Shown piece by piece: positions 56,704 to 64,000 of a stretch of DNA of 64,000 bases. This DNA comes from G965218495 sp965262785 (GTDB lineage: Bacteria; Bacteroidota; Rhodothermia; Rhodothermales; Bin80): positions 2,232,001 through 2,296,000 of the forward strand of contig OZ253559.1 of the NCBI GenBank assembly GCA_965262785.1, in the 5' to 3' direction. The stretch's first letter is position 1, and each line of letters starts with the position of its first letter. A program made the position numbers and the translations under genes. The notes below the pieces were generated by a model. The model ran no database searches. It saw only the letters and a program-made list of their open reading frames with translations, and was not told the DNA's origin.

Positions 56704-57531
56704 ATGAACATCTTCGCTCTCTTGCTGATTGTTGCGGCGCTGGTAGCGATTCAGTTGTTCGTGCCGCGATGGGTTCGCCTTAACCGCCTGGCTTGGATGG
56801 CGATCTGGTGGGTTGCGACCTATGCCGGTCTGGCCTTCGGGATCAACCCGCCATTGCCCAATTCCATCATTGTGCTGTTCATGGCGATAGTCACGCTTGC
56901 ACTGGTGGCCTACCTCTCTGCGGACTCTGAAGAGCTCGCCTCCGCGATCAAGGTGACCACCGCCTTCATGGTGGAGCAGCGGTATAGGGTGGCCCTCCTC
57001 GTGGTGGTTGCTGCCCTGCCGGCGCTCGTTGCGCTGAAGGTATACATAAACCTCTCGAATCCGCCACAGCCGCCCTCCAGCTCGCGTACAATCCACCCGC
57101 CTCCCCCGGCGACCATAAACTTCAAAGGGCGCACGATTCAGCTGGCGACCGCCAACAACCCGTATCGGGAGCTTGAGCACTCCGACGAAGCTGCGTTCGC
57201 CCGGCATGTGGAGAATGGTCGCCGCATATACTTTGAAAACTGCTTCTACTGTCACGGCGACAACATGCAAGGCGCTGGCATGTTCGCTCACGGCTACGAC
57301 CCGATCCCGGCGAATTTCAATGATCCTACTACGATCGCGATGCTTCAGGAGTCCTACCTGTTTTGGCGTATCGCCAAGGGTGCGCGAGGATTGCCTTCGG
57401 AATCCACCCCATGGTCCAGCGCCATGCCGGCCTGGGAGGATTTCCTGACCGAAGAGGAGATCTGGGATGTCATCATCTACCTGTATGAATTCACTGGCTA
57501 TGAGCCCCGCGCGCAGGGCATGCCACACTAA
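56704..57531 (+). CDS. Membrane-bound monoheme cytochrome c
   Basis: 275 residues. Three or four hydrophobic segments lie in the first 110 residues, then a soluble domain with one heme site, CFYCH at Cys180-His184, and a downstream Met/Gly-rich region (GDNMQGAGMFAHGYDPIPANF). Six bases after the preceding gene. It looks like the electron-transfer membrane subunit of the same complex. I cannot assign the multi-helix N-terminal part to a known family. Confidence 0.85.
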   Translation: MNIFALLLIVAALVAIQLFVPRWVRLNRLAWMAIWWVATYAGLAFGINPPLPNSIIVLFMAIVTLALVAYLSADSEELASAIKVTTAFMVEQRYRVALLVVVAALPALVALKVYINLSNPPQPPSSSRTIHPPPPATINFKGRTIQLATANNPYRELEHSDEAAFARHVENGRRIYFENCFYCHGDNMQGAGMFAHGYDPIPANFNDPTTIAMLQESYLFWRIAKGARGLPSESTPWSSAMPAWEDFLTEEEIWDVIIYLYEFTGYEPRAQGMPH

Positions 57532-57534
57532 TCC

Positions 57535-59055
57535 ATGAGACAACTGGTCCTATTCATAGCAGCTTTGACTCTGGGGCATGTGGCCTCCGGCCAGGATCTC
57601 GGTACGGAAGACCAGCTGCGAAACGGGAAGGCACTGTATGATTCAAAGTGCGCGCATTGCCACGGGGCCGAGGGCGATGCAGTCAGTATTGCTACAGCGT
57701 ACCTGCGCCCGACGCCGCGCGACTTTGCGTCGGGGCAGTATAAGTTTCGCACGACGGGTAGTGGCGAGCTGCCCACCACGGAGGATATCAAACGGAGCAT
57801 TCGGGAGGGTATGCCCTATACGAGCATGCCGCCTTGGGAGGGCATCCTGTCTGAATCGGAGATTGAGGCGTTGGCCTACTACTTGAAGACCTTCAACGCC
57901 GATTTTGACGGGCCCTACGGCAACCCGGAGGTGATCAACATCCCGAAGGCACCGGCCTACAACGAGGATAACCTGGAGCGGGGTCGGCTGGTGTTTGAGG
58001 CAAACCAGTGCGCCGACTGCCACGGCGAAAACGGCCGTGGGAATGGTCCTTCGGCACTGGAACTGGAAGATGAGTGGGGCTACCCCATTCGGCCAGCCGA
58101 CATGACCAAACGCTGGACCTTCCGTGCCAGTGCCACACGCGAGGATGTCTACCGAACCTTCACCACGGGGCTCAATGGTACGCCAATGCCATCGTATCAG
58201 CAGACCATCGAAGAAGCTGATCGCTGGGCTCTGGTAGATTACGTTTGGTCACTGTCCCGGGACGAGCCCAACTACAGCACAATGATCTCCGCGGTCGGAA
58301 CGGCTGCCGCGCTTGATGTCACGCAGGGGGAGGCCCTCTTTGTGGATGCACCCAAGTCGTACCTCCCGATCGTGGGACAACTGATTGAGCCTGGCCGCTC
58401 GTTCTATCCGGGCGTAAACGGGATTGAGGTACAGGTGGTCTTTAACCAGGAAGAAATAGCCTTCCTGCTTTCCTGGCATGACATGACAGCTGAGCAAGAC
58501 GGCGCAAACCACCCCGGGCTATCGGCACCGCTATTTGACCCAATGGCGACAGACACGACTATGGGGGCGTATTCCGACGCGGTAGCGCTCTTGCTGCCCG
58601 CGGAGACACCGGACGGCTTGGAAAGGCCCTACTTCATGCTTGGCGATGCCAAAAGAGCCATGAGCATCTGGTTTGCAGACCTTGCAACCGATACAGCCTC
58701 AGTGCTTATGGGGAATGGTTCGGCGAGCATCACCGACACGGGTGAGGCACTGGAGACGTATGCAGCATACGAGGACGGCGTGTGGAAGGTGGTCTTGAAG
58801 GGCAAACGTCAAACGAGTAGCGGCTTGCACTTCGATGAAGCGGCATTTACGCCGGTGACGTTCTCCGTATGGGATGGCCTAAGCCAGGAGCGTGGCAACA
58901 GGCGCGGGATTTCGGCCTGGTACTATGTCTATCTGGCACCAATGGAGGCAGAGTCTGCCGCCCTGCCGATGGCGAAGTGGGCTGTCATCGTTTTGCTTCT
59001 TGAACTTGCACTGATTGGCATCGTGCGCTGGCGGCATCATGCTCGCGCTGCATAG
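57535..59055 (+). CDS. Diheme cytochrome c fused to an ethylbenzene-dehydrogenase-type heme domain
   Basis: 506 residues with signal peptide (MRQLVLFIAALTLGHVASGQ). Two cytochrome c domains carry CAHCH (Cys39-His43) and CADCH (Cys159-His163). From about residue 260 to 475 the sequence resembles the EB_dh heme-b-binding domain (SYLPIVGQLIEPGRSFYPGV, VFNQEEIAFLLSWHD, DAVALLLPAE, SWYYVYL-like end), followed by a C-terminal membrane anchor (WAVIVLLLELALIGIVRW). Such domains bind heme b and transfer electrons in respiratory complexes. It is separated by three bases from its neighbour and should be a periplasmic module of the oxidase chain. Confidence 0.85.
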   Translation: MRQLVLFIAALTLGHVASGQDLGTEDQLRNGKALYDSKCAHCHGAEGDAVSIATAYLRPTPRDFASGQYKFRTTGSGELPTTEDIKRSIREGMPYTSMPPWEGILSESEIEALAYYLKTFNADFDGPYGNPEVINIPKAPAYNEDNLERGRLVFEANQCADCHGENGRGNGPSALELEDEWGYPIRPADMTKRWTFRASATREDVYRTFTTGLNGTPMPSYQQTIEEADRWALVDYVWSLSRDEPNYSTMISAVGTAAALDVTQGEALFVDAPKSYLPIVGQLIEPGRSFYPGVNGIEVQVVFNQEEIAFLLSWHDMTAEQDGANHPGLSAPLFDPMATDTTMGAYSDAVALLLPAETPDGLERPYFMLGDAKRAMSIWFADLATDTASVLMGNGSASITDTGEALETYAAYEDGVWKVVLKGKRQTSSGLHFDEAAFTPVTFSVWDGLSQERGNRRGISAWYYVYLAPMEAESAALPMAKWAVIVLLLELALIGIVRWRHHARAA

Positions 59056-59060
59056 CCCTA

Positions 59061-60290
59061 ATGGAATACAGGCCGTCTCTTGTTTCCTGGAATCTCACCA
59101 AGAAGTGCAACCTGCGCTGTCCGCACTGCTATATGGAAGCAGGCCGTGCGGCGGCAAGGGAGCTAACGACTGGCGAGTGCCTTGCGCTCCTTGGCGAGAT
59201 GCATGCGCTCGGGACGGAGATGCTCATCCTAACCGGTGGCGAGCCGCTGCTGCGCAAGGACATCTTCCAGATTGCGCAGGAGGCCTCCCGCTTGGGCATC
59301 TGGGTTGTGATGGGTACCAATGGGGTTCTGGTGACCAACAAGGTGGCCGAGAAGATGGTGGAGTGCGGCATCAAGGGCGTGGGCATCAGCATAGACTCTG
59401 CAGATCCTGCGCGGCACAATGCCTTTCGTGGTGGCCGCAACGCCTGGCAATTCTCCGTGCGAGCGCTGGAAATTTGTCGTACACACGGCTTGGAGGTCTT
59501 GGTGCAGACTACGGTGATGGAAGAGAACTACGACGAGATTCCTGAGCTGCTTGACTTTGCCAGGGATAAGGGGGCTTGGGCCTTCAACCTGTACTTCTTG
59601 GTCCAGACGGGGCGCGGAAAGGGCATGACGGACCTATCGGCCACAGCAACCGATGCCATGCTGAACCGGCTCGTAGACCTGCAGGATGCGTATCGTCCGA
59701 TGCTGGTACGCAGCAAGTGTGCACCTCAGTTCAAGCAGATCGCGTATCAGCGGGGGCGCGGTGGCCTGGAGAGTGGGGGCTGTATGGCCGCCACCGAATA
59801 CTGCCGTATCACACCCGAGGGCGATGTTACGCCGTGCCCGTACATGACTGTGGTTGCCGGAAACGTGCTTGAAGAGCCTTTTGCCGACATCTGGCGGAAG
59901 TCGGAGGTCTTTGAGCAGCTGCGCGACCTTAGCCAACTAAAGGGACGGTGCGGAGCATGCGAATTCAAGGGGCTTTGTGGTGGATGTCGTTGCCGTGCGT
60001 TTGCAGCAACGGGGGACTACCTGGACGAGGATCCCGCCTGCACCTACCAGCCTACCGGAGTACCGCTGGAGCTACGTGGTATCACATGGGATCGGGCTGC
60101 GCGGGCCAGACTGGAGCGCATACCTATCTCGTTCATCAGGGAGAAGACCCGCAAAGGCGTTGAAGCCTATGCGCAAAGTACGGGGGCAGATGTGATCACT
60201 ACCGCAGTGATTACGGGTGCGCTCAGCGGCATGAAGCGGACGCGGATGTTCACACGTCCAGTGGATTCAACTCCCGTGCACCTTGTTTAG
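59061..60290 (+). CDS. Radical SAM/SPASM protein with C-terminal PCP_red-like domain
   Basis: 409 residues. The 4Fe-4S SAM site is CNLRCPHC (Cys16, Cys20, Cys23), with TGGEPLLRKD for SAM binding. A SPASM-type cluster region lies at about 235-320 (CMAATEYCRITPEGDVTPCPY, CGACEFKGLCGGCRCRAF). From Trp343 the sequence WDRAARARLERIPISFIREK then TRKGVEAYAQ, resembles the PCP_red domain found at the end of protochlorophyllide/light-independent reductases. The SPASM architecture is shared with heme-modifying enzymes (AhbD, NirJ). A role in tetrapyrrole or cofactor maturation is inferred, not shown. Confidence 0.85.
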   Translation: MEYRPSLVSWNLTKKCNLRCPHCYMEAGRAAARELTTGECLALLGEMHALGTEMLILTGGEPLLRKDIFQIAQEASRLGIWVVMGTNGVLVTNKVAEKMVECGIKGVGISIDSADPARHNAFRGGRNAWQFSVRALEICRTHGLEVLVQTTVMEENYDEIPELLDFARDKGAWAFNLYFLVQTGRGKGMTDLSATATDAMLNRLVDLQDAYRPMLVRSKCAPQFKQIAYQRGRGGLESGGCMAATEYCRITPEGDVTPCPYMTVVAGNVLEEPFADIWRKSEVFEQLRDLSQLKGRCGACEFKGLCGGCRCRAFAATGDYLDEDPACTYQPTGVPLELRGITWDRAARARLERIPISFIREKTRKGVEAYAQSTGADVITTAVITGALSGMKRTRMFTRPVDSTPVHLV

Positions 60291-60295
60291 GAGTC

Positions 60296-60469
60296 ATGCC
60301 TTACACGATTACGGAAGCTTGCACCGCCTGCGACCAGTGCATCGATGTCTGCCCAATCGAGGCGATCTCAGTGGGCGATCCCATTTACGTGATCGATGAC
60401 ACGTGCTGCGACTTTGAGGAGTGTTTGGTAATGTGTGACGAGCAGGCCATTGTGCCTATTGAGGAGTAG
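60296..60469 (+). CDS. 57-residue ferredoxin-like Fe-S protein
   Basis: A small gene starting at ATG 60296, with aggag just upstream. It reads MPYTITEACTACDQCIDVCP then IEAISVGDP, and ends CCDFEECLVMCDEQAIVPIEE. The first four-cysteine set (CxxCxxCxxxCP) binds one 4Fe-4S cluster; the second set (CCDFEECxxxC) resembles the YfhL-type second cluster. It likely donates electrons to the radical SAM protein encoded five bases upstream. Strong operon context makes it real despite the short length. Confidence 0.9.
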   Translation: MPYTITEACTACDQCIDVCPIEAISVGDPIYVIDDTCCDFEECLVMCDEQAIVPIEE

Positions 60470-60475
60470 GAGACC

Positions 60476-60805
60476 ATGGTCGAAAACGAGATTCAGTACG
60501 TTCCGTGGAAACAGTTTCAGCAGATGGTGCCATCCATCCTGGGGCTTGAGATAACCCGGCTTTCGCGGCACCTCAGAGCGGAGAATCCTCTAACAAGCGA
60601 GCGCAACATCATCGTGAAGGTGCGATTCGACATACGTCGGTTCATTGACTGCGTAGCACGCGTAGGCGAGCAGGATGTGCAACGTTGCGCGGAGCACCTG
60701 ACATCAGCGCTACTTAATGCTGCACTGCTGCCGGAGCACCCGATCCTGATGTACGTCATCGATCGCCTGAAGTACGTGCGTGACCGGATGCCCTATATCT
60801 ACTGA
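60476..60805 (+). CDS. Small protein of unknown function in the oxidase operon
   Basis: 109 residues. taggag precedes the ATG. It reads MVENEIQYVPWKQFQQMVPS, LGLEITRLSRHL, NIIVKVRFDIRRFIDCVARV, ending DRMPYIY. It has no signal peptide, heme site or known motif. Being sandwiched between a ferredoxin and a USP gene with gaps of six and two bases, it presumably serves the same pathway. Confidence 0.85.
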   Translation: MVENEIQYVPWKQFQQMVPSILGLEITRLSRHLRAENPLTSERNIIVKVRFDIRRFIDCVARVGEQDVQRCAEHLTSALLNAALLPEHPILMYVIDRLKYVRDRMPYIY

Positions 60806-60807
60806 CT

Positions 60808-62733
60808 ATGTATAAGAAGATCTTTGTCCCCGTAGACAACTCCGAGCACTCAGTCTGTGCCGTTGACATGGCCGTCGAGCTGGCGAAGGCATTTGACGCC
60901 GAGATCGTCGCCAGCCACGCCTATGCTGCACGCATGCATGACTACCGGTTCAAGCAGATGGAGTTTACGCTGCCTGAGGAGTACCTCGTTGAGGATGCTA
61001 TGGAGAAGCAGCGCAAGATTCATGACACACTGATCACGATGGGGTTGGAGTTGATTTCCGACTCATATCTCGTGGTAGCGGACAAGCGCTGCAAGGCGGC
61101 GGGCATACCGTTTCACCCTAAGATGTACGACGGCAAGAACTGGAAGGTGATTGTCAAGGACATAGAGGAGAGTGACTATGATCTGGTGATAATGGGAGCG
61201 CTGGGGCTTGGGGCTGTAAAAGACAGTCAGCTGGGCAGCGTATGCGAGCGCGTAACACGCCGGGTGCGAACGGACACACTTGTGATAAAGGACGTTGCGC
61301 CTGACCTGAGTGTCGGCGATGGTGCTCAAGTTGGCGGCAACATCGTGGTAGGTATCGATGGGAGCCCCGAGTCGTTTGCCGGTCTCAAGACCGCTTTAAA
61401 GCTGGGGCAGATGACGGGCCGTCAGGTAGAAGCAGTGTCCGTCTACGACCCGTACCTACACTATGCGATGTTTAACAGCATCGTGAATGTGCTGACCGAA
61501 AAGGCCTCCAAGGTCTTCCGGTTTAAGGAACAGGAGCAGCTTCATGAAGAGGTGATCGACACAGGGCTTGCGAAGATATACCAGTCCCATTTGGAGGTTG
61601 CACGGCGGATTGCCACTGCGGAAGGCGTGGACCTCAAGATCACCCTCCTTGATGGTAAGGCCTTTGAAAAGATGATCCAGTATGCGCGGCGTGAAAAGCC
61701 GTGGCTCCTGGTACTGGGCCGCATTGGCGTGCACAGCGATGAGGACATGGATATCGGAAGTAACACTGAAAACCTCCTCCGACAGGCACAGTGCAACATA
61801 TTGCTGTCAAGCCAGCGCTTTGTGCCGCCCGTTGACGTCAGCGCCGAGGAGACGATGCTGTGGACCGAGCCCGCGACGAGGCTTCTCAACACCGCACCGG
61901 AATTTGCGCGTGGCATTGCCCGTACGACGATACACCGCTTTGCCATGGAGCGTGGGCATTCGGTGATTACGCGAAAGATTGTGGAGCAGGCCATGGGCAA
62001 TATTCTGCCGCGTTCGTCGATGATCAAGATGGGCATCCTTGCAGAGGAGACCGCTGTACGGGAAATCGTTGCATCCGACGCCGTGGTATACGTGTGCGCC
62101 GAATGCGGGTACACGGCGCGCGGCTTCGAGCCAGTAAAGTGTGGCGTGTGCGGATCCTCTGCAGCGGCGTTTCAGAAGCTGGACAAGGAAGCCATCAGGC
62201 GGTTGGCCCGGCTTGAGGGTGATTCGGAGGAGATGGCCACTTTTGACGACGTAAAGCTCAAATGGACGAGGGAGGCGCGTGATGAACTGCGCCAGATCCC
62301 GGACGGATACCAGATGCGCCGGGCCAAGGCCCAGATCGAAAAGCGCGCTCGAGTGCGCCAGATTCCAACAATTACGCTGGACATGGTTCTTAGCGTAACC
62401 CAGGACCATGCCAAAGACACGCAGTACCTCACGCCTCGTGGCTCGCTGAAGGAGGCGGGGCCGGGCGCAGCGGGAGATCGGGATGCCAAGGCCAGACCTG
62501 CTGCGGAGGCACTACTCAAGGACGGGGAATTCATGTGGACGAGGGATGCACTTGCGCGTCTTGATCGCGTGCCGGAGGGCTTTATGCGCACCCGCACCAA
62601 AGGACGCATAGAGGCGGTGGCCAAGAACCAGCATGCCAGCCTCATCACGCTGCAGGTGGTAGAGGAGGGCGTTAAAGAGAGCCTCAAGCTTATGGAAGAA
62701 ATGATCCGGGAACAGGCCGATAGCAGCGCTTGA
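60808..62733 (+). CDS. Double universal-stress protein with a zinc motif and three PCP_red-like domains
   Basis: 641 residues. Two USP domains (about 1-165 and 178-340; DYDLVIMGALGLGAVKDS, PWLLVLGRIGVHSDEDMDIG) are followed by a PCP_red-like domain from Trp352 (WTEPATRLLNTAPEFARGIA), a CxxC...CxxC metal site (Cys430, Cys433, Cys445, Cys448), and two more PCP_red-like domains from Trp486 (WTREARDELRQIPDGYQMRR) and Trp577 (WTRDALARLDRVPEGFMRTR). I do not know this architecture from any characterised protein. USP domains can bind nucleotides; PCP_red domains suggest tetrapyrrole or reductase contact. Its stop overlaps the Mrp gene start. Confidence 0.85.
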   Translation: MYKKIFVPVDNSEHSVCAVDMAVELAKAFDAEIVASHAYAARMHDYRFKQMEFTLPEEYLVEDAMEKQRKIHDTLITMGLELISDSYLVVADKRCKAAGIPFHPKMYDGKNWKVIVKDIEESDYDLVIMGALGLGAVKDSQLGSVCERVTRRVRTDTLVIKDVAPDLSVGDGAQVGGNIVVGIDGSPESFAGLKTALKLGQMTGRQVEAVSVYDPYLHYAMFNSIVNVLTEKASKVFRFKEQEQLHEEVIDTGLAKIYQSHLEVARRIATAEGVDLKITLLDGKAFEKMIQYARREKPWLLVLGRIGVHSDEDMDIGSNTENLLRQAQCNILLSSQRFVPPVDVSAEETMLWTEPATRLLNTAPEFARGIARTTIHRFAMERGHSVITRKIVEQAMGNILPRSSMIKMGILAEETAVREIVASDAVVYVCAECGYTARGFEPVKCGVCGSSAAAFQKLDKEAIRRLARLEGDSEEMATFDDVKLKWTREARDELRQIPDGYQMRRAKAQIEKRARVRQIPTITLDMVLSVTQDHAKDTQYLTPRGSLKEAGPGAAGDRDAKARPAAEALLKDGEFMWTRDALARLDRVPEGFMRTRTKGRIEAVAKNQHASLITLQVVEEGVKESLKLMEEMIREQADSSA

Positions 62734-63620
62734 AAACTTATCACGACATCGCTACGGACGGCGGCTCCGATGTCTTGGGCCAAGTCACCGAACAGATGTC
62801 GCGTCTGCAGAACCGGCTGACGAAGGTTGGCCATGTTGTAGCCATTATGAGCGGCAAGGGGGGCGTGGGCAAGAGCACGATGACCACCGTCCTGGCTGAA
62901 GCGCTGACTTTGCAAGGGTACCGTGTTGGCATCGTTGATGCTGACATCAATGGACCTTCGGTGGCGCACATGACGGGCGTGCGGCACCAGACGCCCCTGC
63001 CGGGTGCAGAGGGAATGCAGCCTGCCGTCAATGCAGCAGGCATCAAGGTCATGTCCATGGATCTTTTCTTGCCATTGGATGCGACAGCCGTAGTTTGGGA
63101 CGCGCCTACTCAGGACCATGCATTTGCTTGGCGGCAGATGCTGGAGATGGGTGCACTGCGTGAACTCATTGCTGACACTGCGTGGGACACACTAGACGTG
63201 CTGCTCGTAGACCTTCCGCCAGGCACGGGCAAGCTGCCGGACCTGGCGGGCCTGATACCAAGCCTGTCCGGGGCTATCGTGGTGACCGGTCCAACGGCCG
63301 TGTCACAGATGGTGGTGGCACGGTCTATAACGATGGCCACCGACGTAGCTGGCGTGCCGGTTATTGGACTGGTAGAGAATATGTCCGTGTTTGTCTGCAG
63401 CACATGCGGGCAGGAGGAGCGGCTTGACACTTCCAACCAGGGAGCGGAAGCGCTCGCGGCAGCACATGGCGTGCCGCTTCTTGGGCGTGTGCCCTTTGAT
63501 CCACGGTTGGCGCTTGCTGCTGACCGTGGCGAACCCTTTTTAGCCAGTAACACTAACTCACCTGCCGGCAGCGCCATATCGGAGATTGCCACGCGTGTTC
63601 AGCATTACCTTGAGGCCTGA
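62730..63620 (+). CDS. mrp: Mrp/NBP35-family Fe-S carrier ATPase
   Basis: 296 residues from a TTG that overlaps the previous stop (TTGA). The P-loop is AIMSGKGGVGKST, the switch region IVDADINGPSVAHMTG, and LLVDLPPGTGKLPD and VFVCSTCGQEERLD follow, with the CxxC (CSTC) that binds the bridging cluster in ApbC/Mrp proteins. It should deliver Fe-S clusters to apoproteins, likely the radical SAM enzyme and ferredoxin here. An internal ATG near residue 22 would give a shorter form. Confidence 0.92.
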   Translation: MKTYHDIATDGGSDVLGQVTEQMSRLQNRLTKVGHVVAIMSGKGGVGKSTMTTVLAEALTLQGYRVGIVDADINGPSVAHMTGVRHQTPLPGAEGMQPAVNAAGIKVMSMDLFLPLDATAVVWDAPTQDHAFAWRQMLEMGALRELIADTAWDTLDVLLVDLPPGTGKLPDLAGLIPSLSGAIVVTGPTAVSQMVVARSITMATDVAGVPVIGLVENMSVFVCSTCGQEERLDTSNQGAEALAAAHGVPLLGRVPFDPRLALAADRGEPFLASNTNSPAGSAISEIATRVQHYLEA

Positions 63621-63623
63621 GCC

Positions 63624-64000
63624 ATGAAATTCCTTTGCGTTCCTTGTGATGAGCCCATGGCCCTGCGCGAAGCGCGCGGGCCTTTTGAAGAGACGATGTC
63701 GATTGTCTATGGTTGCCCTGCCTGTGGCCACAGCATGGCGATGCTGACCAATAGGATGGAGACGCAGATGGTGCGTTCATTGGGCGTCAAGATTGGCGGC
63801 AGGACGCATGAAGCCGCTCCTATGGAGATGCTCCGGTCAAACCTGCAGGGAAGGCGCGAAGCAGTGCCGTCGCCAACTCCAGCGAGTCCCGGCTCCAAGT
63901 GCCCATTCACGGGCGTTGTGACGGAAGCCTTTGCCAGTGAGGCCTTGGAGTGGACGACAGAAGCCACCGCCCGCGTTGCCCGCATCCCGGACTTCGTCAG
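63624..64000 (+). CDS. Zinc-ribbon PCP_red-like protein (cut by window edge)
   Basis: Open from ATG 63624 to the window end; 125 full codons seen, no stop. The start MKFLCVPCDEPMALREARG and GCPACGHSMAMLTNRMETQM form a four-cysteine zinc ribbon. VRSLGVKIGG follows, and the domain WTTEATARVARIPDFV begins at Trp110, matching the PCP_red pattern. It resembles the small PCP reductase-family proteins annotated in other bacteria. It is the fifth PCP_red-like unit of the operon. The C-terminal half is missing. Confidence 0.75.
   Translation, partial: MKFLCVPCDEPMALREARGPFEETMSIVYGCPACGHSMAMLTNRMETQMVRSLGVKIGGRTHEAAPMEMLRSNLQGRREAVPSPTPASPGSKCPFTGVVTEAFASEALEWTTEATARVARIPDFV

Noticed and set aside
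1..64000. tRNA or rRNA genes
   Set aside because: I looked for T-loop and rRNA-like motifs and saw none convincing.

Overview
The window looks like a chromosomal segment of a fairly high-GC member of the Bacteroidota-Rhodothermota group. The evidence is a SusC/SusD pair, a type IX secretion (T9SS) sorting tail on a leucine-rich-repeat protein, a GWxTD-type protein, a large VCBS/UnbV-type lipoprotein, a DUF2723 membrane protein and a Bacteroidota-style YbeY. I favour a Rhodothermia-like, aerobic, respiring organism. That placement is inferred from gene content; no rRNA or tRNA gene was seen.

Layout. 1-2.1 kb: tail of an IS4/Tn5-like transposase and an intact IS5/IS1182-like element with 16-bp inverted repeats and a TACA duplication. 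2.6-13.5 kb: outer-membrane uptake and surface genes (SusC, SusD, GWxTD protein, VCBS/UnbV lipoprotein). 13.5-23 kb: housekeeping genes (sugar-nucleotide epimerase, scpA, scpB, RluB-type pseudouridine synthase, guaB, Gfo/Idh oxidoreductase, YedK/HMCES-type protein, M24 peptidase, glycosyltransferase, RsbW-like kinase). 23-26 kb: LRR/T9SS surface protein.

26-44 kb is an accessory island: a DNA methyltransferase remnant, an intact 2.7-kb IS21 element, a FRG-domain gene with a small partner, and a nest of mobile elements. A second IS21 copy is interrupted by an IS110-family copy, which is itself interrupted by an array of group II introns. Three outer introns (A) lie head to tail and each carries an inner intron (B) at the same site. 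A fourth B, a third ORF-less intron (C) and an intron encoding a reverse transcriptase/maturase follow. An IS1634-type transposase and a complete IS110-family element close the island.

44-53.5 kb is housekeeping again (MBL hydrolase, rsmI, LptF/LptG permease, DUF2723 protein, ybeY, metF, tandem DoxX protein).

54-64 kb is one tightly packed ten-gene operon that runs off the right edge. It encodes a CydA-like oxidase subunit without a CydB, three membrane or exported c-type cytochromes (one with an ethylbenzene-dehydrogenase-type heme domain), a radical SAM/SPASM protein, a 57-residue ferredoxin, a small unknown protein, a double-USP protein, an Mrp-type Fe-S carrier ATPase and a zinc-ribbon protein. 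A domain resembling the protochlorophyllide-reductase 57-kDa C-terminal domain (PCP_red) recurs at least five times in three of these proteins. I infer a dedicated respiratory and tetrapyrrole/Fe-S assembly system. This operon and the nested intron array are the two most unusual things in the window.
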